64,000 nucleotides of DNA from Clostridium brassicae (lineage in GTDB: Bacteria; Bacillota; Clostridia; Clostridiales; Clostridiaceae): positions 51,366 through 115,365 of the forward strand of contig NZ_JAPQFJ010000015.1 in the NCBI RefSeq assembly GCF_026738875.1, read 5' to 3'. A model generated the notes under the pieces. The model saw only the letters and a list, made by a program, of their open reading frames with translations, was not told where the DNA came from and did no database searches. A program made the translations under genes and the position numbers. This document shows, piece after piece, positions 1 to 9,241 of the stretch (positions are counted from its first letter, which is position 1; each line of letters begins with the position of its first letter).

Positions 1-908
<908 letters not shown>

Positions 909-969
909 TTAAAAATTCCCTCCTAAAGTTAGTTAATTTAATTTTTGCAAAATGTGTTTAATATTATTT

Positions 970-1560
970 CTAATTAGCTACTTTTACAAGGCTATATCTT
1001 AACACCTTATCTCCTCTTTTAAATCCTTTTTGGAATACTTCCACAATCTGATTTTTATCAAAATTGTCATCTTCTATATGCATTATGGCATTATGGTAAT
1101 TAGGATCAAATTCTCCTTCTGCTGAAATTTCTTCAACATCCAATTTCTTTAAAGATTCGATAAACTGCTTCATAACAGCTTCTATTCCTAATCTAAGATC
1201 CTCTACACTACCATCAGCCATTATAGCCCTTTGTAAGTTATCATATACAGGTAAAATGTTTTCCAAAACATCTCCACATGCATCTGTATAAATTTCTTTT
1301 TTCTCTTTTTCAGTTCTATTTCTAAAATTCTCATATTCTGCATTTACTCTTAAAAGTCTTTCTTTTAATGTGTCTAATTCATTCTCTAATTTTTTGTTTT
1401 CTTCTTTAAGTTCATTATTTTCTACTTTCAATTCATTAACTTCTTCTTCAGTATTTTCCTTTATTCCTTCATCCATTTCATCAATAGTTTCTTCTTGTTC
1501 ATTAACTTTATCATCCATATCTTCTGTCAGGATTTCTTCTATTTTTTCCTTATTTTCCAT
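970..1560 (-). CDS. grpE: Nucleotide exchange factor GrpE
   Basis: The product is about 196 aa with a very acidic, Glu/Asp/Asn-rich N-terminus, then a long heptad-like coiled coil (roughly residues 35-95) and the compact C-terminal beta domain ending in VLRYSLVKVAN, the usual GrpE layout. GrpE dimers release ADP from DnaK and act as a thermosensor. An in-frame ATG 21 nt further upstream overlaps the ribosome binding site AGAGGTGAGG, so the start giving MENKEKIEE at 1560 is preferred. It lies between hrcA (27-nt gap) and dnaK. Confidence 0.95.
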   Translation of the reverse strand: MENKEKIEEILTEDMDDKVNEQEETIDEMDEGIKENTEEEVNELKVENNELKEENKKLENELDTLKERLLRVNAEYENFRNRTEKEKKEIYTDACGDVLENILPVYDNLQRAIMADGSVEDLRLGIEAVMKQFIESLKKLDVEEISAEGEFDPNYHNAIMHIEDDNFDKNQIVEVFQKGFKRGDKVLRYSLVKVAN

Positions 1561-1587
1561 TTCCTCACCTCTATTAATCATCAGATA

Positions 1588-2646
1588 TTAATCATCAGAA
1601 TATATTTCTTTTATATTCTCATTTAGTGTTTTAACACATTTATTAAGTAGAGATATGACCTTTGAATACTGCATTCTTGTCGGACCTATTAATCCTATTG
1701 TACCTAATGGTTTATCTCCTAAACTATACATAGCTGAAACAATACTGCAATCTTTAGCATCATCTGCAAAATTTTCTTCACCTATACTTATCGAAATTTC
1801 AGGCATGTTCTGTGAAAATGTAACATTATTAAATAGCTGTCCTATTAATTCCTTATTATCTAGTAAGGATAGAAACTGTCTAGCTCTTTCAAAATCTTTA
1901 TATTCCGCATAATTAAATATATTGGAAGCCCCTTGGCAATATATTTCGCTATTCTCAGACTTATTTAAAGCCTCATAAAGAGCAGAAATAATTCCATTAA
2001 AGATACCTTCAAATCCACTTAGATTAGTCTTTAGTTCATTTATTACCTCTAGATTAATATCTTGTATAGTTAAACCATTAAGTCTTAAATTCAGTGTATT
2101 TGATATCTTTTGAAGAGACTTATTCTCTATAGGTTCATTTACACGTATAACATTATTATTGATTATGCCATCTTGTGTAACTATTACTGCCAACACATTA
2201 TTACTGTCTATGTTTAAAAGCTGAATAGTTTTTATATGACTATTCTTTAAAGATGGAGTTCTTACTACACAAGTTAATTTTGTAAGTTCTGAAAGAAGTA
2301 GTGTAGCTCTTTTAACCATTTTATCTACTTCAAACAAAGCTTTATTTATAAGCTCTGTCTTTATTTTGAGTTCTTCTTCTGTAGTCAATTGCTGCAATTG
2401 GATTAACTTATCCACATATAATCTATACCCCTTATCTGAAGGTTTTCTTCCCGAAGAAGTATGAAGTTGTTCTATTAATCCCATATCCTCAAGGTCTGAC
2501 ATTTCATTCCTTATAGTAGCAGAACTTACTCCCAACTCATATTTTTTAGCAATTGTCCTTGAACCCACAGGTTCTCCAGTATAGATATAATCACGAATAA
2601 TGGCCTCAAGTATTTTAATTTTTCTTTCATCCATATAAGACCCCAT
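1588..2646 (-). CDS. hrcA: Heat-inducible transcription repressor HrcA
   Basis: The 352-aa protein opens with MGSYMDERKIKILEAI, has an N-terminal winged-helix domain (about residues 1-75, with SSATIRNEMSDLEDMGLI as the recognition region), then a GAF-like dimerisation region. HrcA binds CIRCE operators and represses the hrcA-grpE-dnaK operon; its folding is assisted by GroEL, which makes it a titration sensor of misfolded protein. An upstream in-frame ATG overlaps the AGAGGTGA ribosome binding site, so 2646 is taken as start. A perfect CIRCE operator lies 137 nt upstream, so the gene is autoregulated. Confidence 0.95.
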   Translation of the reverse strand: MGSYMDERKIKILEAIIRDYIYTGEPVGSRTIAKKYELGVSSATIRNEMSDLEDMGLIEQLHTSSGRKPSDKGYRLYVDKLIQLQQLTTEEELKIKTELINKALFEVDKMVKRATLLLSELTKLTCVVRTPSLKNSHIKTIQLLNIDSNNVLAVIVTQDGIINNNVIRVNEPIENKSLQKISNTLNLRLNGLTIQDINLEVINELKTNLSGFEGIFNGIISALYEALNKSENSEIYCQGASNIFNYAEYKDFERARQFLSLLDNKELIGQLFNNVTFSQNMPEISISIGEENFADDAKDCSIVSAMYSLGDKPLGTIGLIGPTRMQYSKVISLLNKCVKTLNENIKEIYSDD

Positions 2647-2708
2647 ATTTACTGAATCACCTCTTTTATCCAATAACTAACCACTCTAATAATCTTATAC
2701 TTTAATAA

Positions 2709-2775
2709 ACTTAGACAGGAGTAGTATATGCCTGGATTCATTCAACTAGAATTTCTCCCAATTCAAACTAAGTTT
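2709..2775 (-). promoter_or_regulatory. Structured 5' leader of the hrcA operon
   Basis: Between the CIRCE site and the hrcA start there is a ~137-nt untranslated stretch. AAACTTAG (2707-2714) and CTAAGTTT (2768-2775) form a perfect 8-bp closing stem, and inside it lie two smaller inverted repeats (AATTC with GAATT, and CAGG with CCTG). This is a direct sequence observation. Whether it folds in the cell or senses anything is unknown. Confidence 0.35.
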
Positions 2776-2782
2776 TTATTTA

Positions 2783-2809
2783 TTAGCACTCTATGTTGTT
2801 GAGTGCTAA
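2783..2809. promoter_or_regulatory. CIRCE operator (HrcA binding site)
   Basis: TTAGCACTC, nine bases, GAGTGCTAA: an exact match to the CIRCE consensus. It sits just downstream of the -10 element, the usual position for HrcA repression of the hrcA-grpE-dnaK operon. Confidence 0.97.
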
Positions 2810-2822
2810 CGACTACGTTTTT

Positions 2823-2851
2823 ACATTATCACTACCTTATTTTTTTGTCAA
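2823..2851 (-). promoter_or_regulatory. Sigma-A promoter of the hrcA-grpE-dnaK operon
   Basis: On the minus strand a perfect TTGACA (2846-2851) is separated by 17 nt from TAATGT (2823-2828). The transcription start would fall next to the CIRCE operator, consistent with HrcA blocking RNA polymerase. Confidence 0.8.
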
Positions 2852-2956
2852 CATCATACAATATAAATAAATTATATAATTAACTTAATTTTATAATTTA
2901 TTTACGTTTTTCTCTTGTTTGCTATATTTTATTTAGATTTTCAGCACAACTCAGTA

Positions 2957-4081
2957 CTATAATATAAAATCACTCATTACAGTATTAGATATTTCCACTC
3001 CTCTAGGAGTTAAAAACATCTGTCCTTCCTTCTCTACCAATAGGTTTTGACTTACATATTTTTTTATAACATCACCATAAATATCATATATAGAGGTTCT
3101 GAATTTTTTGTTAAATTTTTTTGTTGATATTCCGTCAATCTTTCTAAGCCCCATAAACATAAACTCTTCCATATCATCTTTTTCTGAGTTTTTATTTTTT
3201 TCTTCTACAGGAGAAATTCCATTGACTTCATTAGAAATGTATTTATCTATATTTTGTACATTTCTAAATCTATACCCATCAATATAGGAATGTGCTGCAG
3301 AACCACAACCCAAATATTCCTCCAAATTCCAATATACTAAATTATGTTTACATTCTCTATTATGTTTTGAAAAATTTGATATTTCATATTGATGATATTG
3401 GTTTTCTTTTAAATACTGTAAAGTAAATCTATACATTTCCCTTTCTATATCTTCATCCGGCAAATTTAATTTATCTTTATCATATAAATCATAAAACCTT
3501 GTGCCTTCTTCTACTATTAAACTATAACAAGACAAATGTTCTGGTTCCAAATTCGTAACATTTTCTAATGTCTGCTTCCACTCCTCTAAACTTTGTTCTG
3601 GTAATCCAAACATTAAATCTATATTTATATTTTCAAAGCCAACTTTTCTTGCCATATAAAAACTTTCTAAAAATTCTTCTACAGAATGTATTCTTCCTAA
3701 TCTTTTAAGATGCTCATTTTGCCAAGCTTGAAGTCCTATACTCAATCTATTAACGCCTATATTTTTAAAGAGAAGTAGTTTATCTTCACTAAACGTTCCA
3801 GGATTACCTTCTACAGTAAATTCCAAATCATCAGTTGTGTTTAGTCTTTTTATGCTTTCTTTAATCGTATTCCAGCCTTCTAAAGATAAATAGGTGGGAG
3901 TTCCCCCACCTATAAATATTGTACTTATTTTTTTATCTTTTATTCTATTTATTTCTTTAGAAAGGGCTTTTGAATAACTAAGCATTTTATTTTCCTCTCC
4001 ACAATAAGATGGAAAATCACAATACAAACATTTTTGCTTACAAAATGGAATATGTATATATAAAGCAATGCCATCATTCAT
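2957..4081 (-). CDS. hemW: HemW-like radical SAM protein (heme chaperone family)
   Basis: The 374-aa protein begins MNDGIALYIHIPFCKQKCLYC; the CxxxCxxC cluster motif (Cys14, Cys18, Cys21) followed by DF and the GGGTPTYL glycine-rich strand place it in the HemN/HemW radical SAM family. Length and the absence of the longer N-terminal region of true HemN favour HemW, which binds heme rather than oxidising coproporphyrinogen. An ATG 9 nt upstream directly abuts the GGAG ribosome binding site, so 4081 is chosen. It lies between lepA and hrcA, a gene order common in Firmicutes. The 3' end faces a 310-bp gap holding the hrcA promoter. Confidence 0.9.
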   Translation of the reverse strand: MNDGIALYIHIPFCKQKCLYCDFPSYCGEENKMLSYSKALSKEINRIKDKKISTIFIGGGTPTYLSLEGWNTIKESIKRLNTTDDLEFTVEGNPGTFSEDKLLLFKNIGVNRLSIGLQAWQNEHLKRLGRIHSVEEFLESFYMARKVGFENINIDLMFGLPEQSLEEWKQTLENVTNLEPEHLSCYSLIVEEGTRFYDLYDKDKLNLPDEDIEREMYRFTLQYLKENQYHQYEISNFSKHNRECKHNLVYWNLEEYLGCGSAAHSYIDGYRFRNVQNIDKYISNEVNGISPVEEKNKNSEKDDMEEFMFMGLRKIDGISTKKFNKKFRTSIYDIYGDVIKKYVSQNLLVEKEGQMFLTPRGVEISNTVMSDFIL

Positions 4082-4181
4082 ATTACCCATCTCCGTTCCT
4101 ATAATTTAAAGACTTTATATAGATTACATATATTCAAAATACAAATTGTAATCTATATACAAAGTACATGTACTCTTTTAA

Positions 4182-5987
4182 TTAATCAACTTTTAAGATA
4201 GACATAAACGCTTCTTGAGGCACTTCTACACTACCCACTTGACGCATCCTCTTCTTTCCTTCTTTTTGCTTTTCAAGAAGTTTTTTCTTTCTTGAAATAT
4301 CTCCACCATAACATTTTGCAAGAACGTCTTTCCTCATAGCTTTTACAGTCTCTCTTGCAATAATTTTAGAACCTACTGCTGCTTGAATAGGTATTTCAAA
4401 CATTTGTCTTGGTATAACTTCTTTTAATTTTTCAGCTATAGCTCTTCCTTTGTGATATGCCCTTTCCTTAGGTACAATCATTGATAAAGCATCCACTATA
4501 TCTCCATTTAAAAGCATATCAAGCTTTACAAGTTCAGTTTTTTGATATCCATGAAGTTCATAATCTAAAGATGCATATCCCTTTGTTTTTGACTTTAATG
4601 TATCAAAAAAATCATATATGATTTCATTAAGTGGGATGTAATAATGAAGTACTGCTCTTGTAGTTTCTATATACTCCATATTTATATAAGTACCACGTCT
4701 ATTTTGACAAAGTTCCATTATAGCACCTACATAATCTGAAGGGGTAATTATAGAAGCTTTAACAAGAGGTTCTTCCATATAATCTATCTCAGTTGGATCT
4801 GGCATATTAGTTGGATTAGTAATTTCTAATACTGTTCCATCGTTTTTATATATTTTATATATAACAGATGGCGCAGTAGTAATAATATCAAGATTAAACT
4901 CTCTTTCTATTCTCTCTTGTATTATTTCCATATGTAGAAGCCCTAAAAATCCACATCTAAATCCAAACCCTAAAGCTATAGATGTTTCTAATTCAAAAGA
5001 TAATGCAGCATCATTTATTTTTAATTTTTCAAGAGCTTCCTTTAACTCATCATATTTAGCTCCATCCACTGGATAAATACCACTATACACCATCGGTATT
5101 GCAGGTCTATACCCTTCTAAAGGTTCATCAGCTGGTCTTAAAGCTTCCGTAATAGTATCTCCAACAGCTGCATCACTAACATTTTTTATAGAAGCTGTTA
5201 CATATCCAACTTCTCCTGCACTTAACTCTTTCATAGAAACAAAACTTGGAGCAAATATGCCAACTTCCGTAGCTTCATATTCTTTGTTGCTTGCCATAAA
5301 TTTAATCCTAGTTCCTGGGCGCAACGTACCTTCTTTAATTCTTATATAACATACTACTCCCTTGTAACTATCGTAATAAGAATCAAATATCAAAGCCTTT
5401 AATGGAGCCTCTTCATCTCCTTGTGGTGATGGAACTTTCTCTACTACAGCTTCTAGTACATCCTCAATATTAAGTCCTGTTTTAGCAGATACTAAAGGAG
5501 CATCTTCTGCCTCTATTCCTATAACATCTTCTATTTCTTGCTTAATTTCATCAGGTCTAGCACTAGGTAAATCAATTTTATTTATAACTGGTACAATTTC
5601 TAAATCATTATCTAGTGCAAGATAACAATTCGCTAAAGTTTGAGCTTGTATTCCTTGAGTAGCATCTACAACAAGCAAAGCTCCTTCACAAGCAGCTAAA
5701 CTTCTTGAAACCTCATAATTGAAATCTACATGACCAGGAGTATCAATTAAGTTTAATATGTACTCTTCCCCATTTTCTCTTCTATAAACAAGCCTTGCTG
5801 CTTGTGATTTTATTGTTATTCCTCTTTCACGCTCTAATTCCATATTATCAAGAATTTGGTTTTCCATTTCTCTCTTAGTTAATGTCCCAGTAGCTTCAAG
5901 TAATCTATCTGCAAGTGTAGACTTACCATGGTCAATATGTGCTACAATTGAAAAATTTCTTATATATTTCTTTTTGTCTTTATGCAT
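4182..5987 (-). CDS. lepA: Elongation factor 4 (LepA), ribosome back-translocating GTPase
   Basis: At 601 aa it has the normal LepA length. G motifs are intact: AHIDHGKS (G1), DTPGHVDF (G3) and NKIDLPSA (G4). It ends with the LepA-specific C-terminal domain ([16 protein letters not shown]). LepA binds ribosomes and remobilises stalled or mis-translocated complexes. The ATG at 5987 is followed by [21 protein letters not shown]; a GGGGG run about 13 nt upstream is a modest ribosome binding site. It is followed by hemW about 100 nt downstream. Confidence 0.96.
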   Translation of the reverse strand: MHKDKKKYIRNFSIVAHIDHGKSTLADRLLEATGTLTKREMENQILDNMELERERGITIKSQAARLVYRRENGEEYILNLIDTPGHVDFNYEVSRSLAACEGALLVVDATQGIQAQTLANCYLALDNDLEIVPVINKIDLPSARPDEIKQEIEDVIGIEAEDAPLVSAKTGLNIEDVLEAVVEKVPSPQGDEEAPLKALIFDSYYDSYKGVVCYIRIKEGTLRPGTRIKFMASNKEYEATEVGIFAPSFVSMKELSAGEVGYVTASIKNVSDAAVGDTITEALRPADEPLEGYRPAIPMVYSGIYPVDGAKYDELKEALEKLKINDAALSFELETSIALGFGFRCGFLGLLHMEIIQERIEREFNLDIITTAPSVIYKIYKNDGTVLEITNPTNMPDPTEIDYMEEPLVKASIITPSDYVGAIMELCQNRRGTYINMEYIETTRAVLHYYIPLNEIIYDFFDTLKSKTKGYASLDYELHGYQKTELVKLDMLLNGDIVDALSMIVPKERAYHKGRAIAEKLKEVIPRQMFEIPIQAAVGSKIIARETVKAMRKDVLAKCYGGDISRKKKLLEKQKEGKKRMRQVGSVEVPQEAFMSILKVD

Positions 5988-6055
5988 ACGTTATTTAACC
6001 CCCATTTGCACATAATAAATCAAACTAAATTATAGCATACAAGTATCTATATATG

Positions 6056-6511
6056 TCAACAATAAGTATTTCTTATATGCACTATTCCAATATATTTTTT
6101 TATTACTTCATTTAATTTTAAGACTTTGTTTTTTAAGTATTCAATACCCTTGTTAAACCCTTTATTTGAAAATACATCTTTATTAATGTAAAAAACATAT
6201 TTATTGGTGTCTATTCTAAAATCAAAAGGAATAGGATTAAATAATACCCTAAATTTAGGGATACGATCATCTTCACCATTTACCACTTCTTTAACTTTAT
6301 TATTATTATTATTATTAACATTATTATTAACATTATTAAAAGCTTCAACCATATTATTTATATCCCAAGTTTTATTATCATCTTCATAAAACATATAATC
6401 ATTAACTAAACTGGAATAAATTTGTCTATTCATATTTATATTTACAGCTAAAAGTCCATACCCTAATATAACTATCATAATTATACCCAAAAAAATTTTT
6501 TTTAATTTCAT
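6056..6511 (-). CDS. Hypothetical membrane-anchored protein with Asn run
   Basis: I do not recognise the family. The 151-aa protein has one N-terminal membrane segment (KKIFLGIIMIVILGYGLLAV), so is likely anchored and mostly extracytoplasmic, and an Asn/Val-rich run in the middle (NNVNNNVNNNNNN) encoded by an ATT/AAT-type trinucleotide repeat at 6298-6338. An apparent GTG start 12 nt upstream is inside the GGGAGGTG ribosome binding site, so the ATG at 6511 is preferred. It lies 52 nt downstream of spoIIP, and its ribosome binding site is part of a terminator-like hairpin. A sporulation link is inferred from position only. Confidence 0.6.
   Translation of the reverse strand: MKLKKIFLGIIMIVILGYGLLAVNINMNRQIYSSLVNDYMFYEDDNKTWDINNMVEAFNNVNNNVNNNNNNKVKEVVNGEDDRIPKFRVLFNPIPFDFRIDTNKYVFYINKDVFSNKGFNKGIEYLKNKVLKLNEVIKKYIGIVHIRNTYC
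6298..6338. repeat. ATT/AAT trinucleotide microsatellite
   Basis: A run of TAT/TTA trinucleotides with two interruptions by AACATT lies inside the hypothetical gene and encodes its Asn-rich segment. Such tracts are prone to replication slippage in multiples of three, which would change the length of the linker without breaking the frame. Confidence 0.75.
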
Positions 6512-6552
6512 AAAAAAAAGCACCTCCCTTTTATTAAGGATGTACTTTTTTT
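6512..6552 (-). terminator. Terminator-like hairpin after spoIIP that contains the next gene's ribosome binding site
   Basis: On the minus strand, AAAAAAGTACATCCTT pairs with GGGAGGTGCTTTTTT with one mismatch and some G-U pairs, followed by a T run. The 3' arm contains the GGGAGGTG ribosome binding site of the 151-aa gene, so read-through transcripts that form the hairpin would hide that site. Confidence 0.6.
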
Positions 6553-6563
6553 AGATAATTTAT

Positions 6564-7655
6564 TCAATTTTTACCATTTATATATTCTGCAATTATTCTA
6601 GCTACATACTTACCAGTTCCTTTAGATTCTTCTATAGTATTAACATGTGAACCAACTTCCATTAAAACCATATTATTGTTCAAATCTTGATTATAAAACT
6701 TCTTTCCATAATTATAACAAAATAAGCCTTTATAAAGTCCTGGATACAGTTTATTTGATATACTTGCCATTTTATTTACTACTTCCATGTTTTTATTAAA
6801 ATGAGGATTTTTTCTCGTCATAACAAAAGCAAATTTAGCAACCTTTTCATTATTAACATTAAAAGTTACTGCATCCTTATTTTCAATAGAATCTCTATGA
6901 AGATCAATTATAATTTTAAAATCTTTATATTGTTTTAAATATTTCTCCACAGTAGGGCGCGATCTTTCATAACTTTTATTATATGCTGCTACATCATGAA
7001 CAGTAGTATCATGTAAAACAGCTATACCATACTTACTTTCTAACTCTTTTTTTATCTCTTCTCCTACTGCACATACATTTTGAGTCTTATCCTTACTACT
7101 TATTACATTAGGCTTATAACTTTCACAGGTATGAGTGTGATAAATTAAAACTTCAGGATTATTAGATAATTTCTTCTTCAATTTAGGATCATACACAGGA
7201 CAATTTTTAACAGGTTGATTATTTTCAACTTTGTTTTCTTGTTCAAAAACTTGATCTTCATTTAATGAAAATTTATCAAACACATTTTCTGGGTCTCTCA
7301 TAGTCAACCTACAATCATCTTTTTCTCCACTTACATTTCCTAAATATGAAATTTCCTTTCCAATTATTGATAAAGAAGTTTTGCTTTTAATCCCTAAAAT
7401 ATTTAACATATTATCTTTGAATGATTGATGTTTTTCAACTTTATCTTTTTCTGTAAATGCTGTTGGTAAAGCTGGTATTCCATAATCTAATACGGCTCCA
7501 TAAAATCCAATTTCTCTTCCACTATTAGCTGTAATAATATTTTTCATCCTACTAGTTAATATACTAAATAAAAGTATACTAATTAAAAATATCAAGATAC
7601 TACAATAAAAATTAAATTTTTTATCATCCATACCCTTTTTCGTACTGTTCACCAC
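6564..7655 (-). CDS. spoIIP: Stage II sporulation protein P (peptidoglycan amidase/endopeptidase)
   Basis: The ~363-aa protein has an N-terminal membrane anchor (YCSILIFLISILLFSILTS, about residues 17-35) and the SpoIIP domain with LIYHTHTCESYKP, the conserved zinc-site histidines, and IIDLHRDSI further on. SpoIIP is part of the SpoIID-SpoIIP-SpoIIM machine that degrades septal peptidoglycan during engulfment. No ATG has a suitable ribosome binding site; a GTG at 7655 (or the adjacent GTG at 7652) follows GGGAGGGG. It lies directly downstream of gpr, the same order as gpr-spoIIP in Bacillus subtilis. Confidence 0.9.
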   Translation of the reverse strand: MVNSTKKGMDDKKFNFYCSILIFLISILLFSILTSRMKNIITANSGREIGFYGAVLDYGIPALPTAFTEKDKVEKHQSFKDNMLNILGIKSKTSLSIIGKEISYLGNVSGEKDDCRLTMRDPENVFDKFSLNEDQVFEQENKVENNQPVKNCPVYDPKLKKKLSNNPEVLIYHTHTCESYKPNVISSKDKTQNVCAVGEEIKKELESKYGIAVLHDTTVHDVAAYNKSYERSRPTVEKYLKQYKDFKIIIDLHRDSIENKDAVTFNVNNEKVAKFAFVMTRKNPHFNKNMEVVNKMASISNKLYPGLYKGLFCYNYGKKFYNQDLNNNMVLMEVGSHVNTIEESKGTGKYVARIIAEYINGKN

Positions 7656-7656
7656 A

Positions 7657-7695
7657 ACCCCTCCCTTGTTTATTGTATGTATATGAGGGAGGGGT
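7657..7695 (-). promoter_or_regulatory. Hairpin sequestering the spoIIP ribosome binding site
   Basis: Perfect 10-bp arms ACCCCTCCCT (7657-7666) and AGGGAGGGGT (7686-7695) are separated by 19 nt. On the minus strand the 3' arm is the GGGAGGGG ribosome binding site of spoIIP. No T run follows, so it does not look like a terminator. It is a candidate translational control element in the gpr-spoIIP intergenic region. Confidence 0.6.
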
Positions 7696-7706
7696 ATGGA
7701 ATATTA

Positions 7707-8681
7707 CTAATTCACATATTTATTAATATCTTCTATTCCTAAAGCTGGCTGCAACGCAATATTTATTCCATTAGCAATAACTTTAGAAATAGAGTCTATT
7801 ACTATATCTACATCTTTAGGAGTAACTACTAACTCTCCAACATGAGGATATAGAACTTCATTAATTAACTTTTCTTTTTCTGCTTTATCAAGAGATTTTA
7901 ACATATTATAAAATTGGCTACCTTGAGTCGATTGTTTTATCATCTCATCTATAGCAAGATCTATGGTATCATTAGCTAGAGTAGCTGCGTGAACTACTGT
8001 AGGTACACCTATTGCAATAACAGGTACTCCTAAAGTCTTCTCACTTATTTCCATTCTCTTATTTCCTATACCAGATCCTGGAGATATTCCTGTGTTTCCT
8101 ATTTGAATAGTTCTATTAACTCTTTCTGTTTTTCTGGAAGCCAAAGCATCTATACATATTATTAAATTAGGTTTTATCTTATCACATAAAGATTTTACTA
8201 TTTCACTAGTCTCTATTCCTGTAAGCCCTAATACTCCTGGCGATATAGCGCATACAGGTCTTATATTTTCATCTATACTATCTGGAACAAGTTCTTTTAG
8301 ATGTCTTGTTACCATTAACCTTGAGATAACTTTTGGACCTAACGCATCAGGTGTAACATTCCAGTTACCCAATCCCACTACTAAAGCAGTCATACTCTTC
8401 TCGAGATTTACTATTTCAGATAATACCTTAGCCAAAGTTTTGCCAACATCATCCATAACATCTTTATCATATTGAACAAATTCAGGCATTTCTATGGTTA
8501 CATATTTGCCTACTGGTTTTCCCATACTCCTTTCTCCAACTTCATTAGTAATCTTTACATCTATAACCTTCATGTCATTTTCTATATATTCATTTATTTC
8601 AACCCCTTGAATTTTACCTTTATTTTGCTCTTCATAAATTTCTTTAGCTTCCACAGCTAAATCTGTTCTCACATTACTCAC
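7707..8681 (-). CDS. gpr: Germination protease GPR (A25 family)
   Basis: The 324-aa protein begins VSNVRTDLAVEAKEIYEEQ and matches GPR throughout, including VVGLGNWNVTPDALGPKV, IDALASRKTERVNRTIQIGNTGISPGSG and GVPTVVHAATLA. GPR is made as an inactive zymogen in the forespore, autoprocesses, and degrades small acid-soluble spore proteins at germination. An upstream in-frame TTG coincides with the AGAGGA ribosome binding site; the GTG at 8681, 9 nt after that site, is the better start. spoIIP follows 51 nt downstream. Confidence 0.95.
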   Translation of the reverse strand: MSNVRTDLAVEAKEIYEEQNKGKIQGVEINEYIENDMKVIDVKITNEVGERSMGKPVGKYVTIEMPEFVQYDKDVMDDVGKTLAKVLSEIVNLEKSMTALVVGLGNWNVTPDALGPKVISRLMVTRHLKELVPDSIDENIRPVCAISPGVLGLTGIETSEIVKSLCDKIKPNLIICIDALASRKTERVNRTIQIGNTGISPGSGIGNKRMEISEKTLGVPVIAIGVPTVVHAATLANDTIDLAIDEMIKQSTQGSQFYNMLKSLDKAEKEKLINEVLYPHVGELVVTPKDVDIVIDSISKVIANGINIALQPALGIEDINKYVN

Positions 8682-8776
8682 TTCTACACTTCCTCTCAAA
8701 CTTTTTATTAATATTTTTTCCTAATTATCTTTAATAATTCACATTATATAAGAGTTAGTAATTTTAAAATTTTTAC

Positions 8777-8805
8777 TTGAAGTACTTAACAAATAATGCT
8801 ATAAT
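8777..8805 (+). promoter_or_regulatory. Sigma-A promoter of rpsT
   Basis: TTGAAG (8777-8782), 17-nt spacer, TATAAT (8800-8805) with an upstream TGC giving an extended -10. Transcription would start near 8812, leaving a leader of about 80 nt before rpsT. Confidence 0.85.
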
Positions 8806-8811
8806 ATCATT

Positions 8812-8890
8812 TGTTGAGTAAGGCAGTTCAATTTTTTGAATTCCCCAAAGCTGCTTAACCCTACTAAAACCACAAGGGGGTGAAAATGAA
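8812..8890 (+). promoter_or_regulatory. Structured 5' leader of rpsT
   Basis: The leader can form TTCAA/TTGAA around a short T loop, enclosed by AAGGCAG pairing with CTGCTT (one bulged G), followed by the AAGGGGGTG ribosome binding site. Ribosomal protein S20 is often autoregulated at the RNA level, so this is a candidate autogenous control region. The fold was drawn by eye. Confidence 0.4.
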
Positions 8891-9157
8891 ATGGCAAATA
8901 TAAAATCAGCTAAAAAGAGAGTTAAAGTAATAAAAGTAAAAACTCTTAGAAATAAAATGATTAAATCAGCATTAAAAACAACTATAAAGAAATTTGAAAT
9001 AGCTATCCAAAACAAAAATGTAGAAGAAGCTAAAGCTGCTTTTGCTGCTTGCGTTAAATCTTTAGATATGGCTGCTTCAAAAGGAGTATTACATAAAAAT
9101 AAAGCTGCAAGAAGTAAATCTAGATTAGCTGCAAAATTAAATGGATTAAGCGCTTAA
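8891..9157 (+). CDS. rpsT: 30S ribosomal protein S20
   Basis: The 88-aa, very basic protein [20 protein letters not shown] has the normal length and composition of bS20, which binds 16S rRNA early in 30S assembly. A strong ribosome binding site (AAGGGGGTG) precedes the ATG at 8891; the overlapping ATG at 8886 is in another frame. It is monocistronic, with its own promoter and terminator, and transcribed opposite to the flanking gpr and holA genes. Confidence 0.97.
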   Translation: MANIKSAKKRVKVIKVKTLRNKMIKSALKTTIKKFEIAIQNKNVEEAKAAFAACVKSLDMAASKGVLHKNKAARSKSRLAAKLNGLSA

Positions 9158-9163
9158 TAAGAT

Positions 9164-9195
9164 AAACCGGTGAATTTTTCACCGGTTTTTTATTT
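9164..9195 (+). terminator. Rho-independent terminator of rpsT
   Basis: AAACCGGTGAA pairs with TTCACCGGTTT across a short T loop and is followed by a T-rich run. One of the strongest terminators in the window. Confidence 0.9.
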
Positions 9196-9241
9196 TTAAA
9201 TTTGTTTTTAAATAATATATTTTTACCAATAAAAGCATTTA

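Noticed and set aside
8773..9015. 80-aa minus-strand frame over rpsT
   Set aside because: Shadow of the S20 gene and its promoter region.
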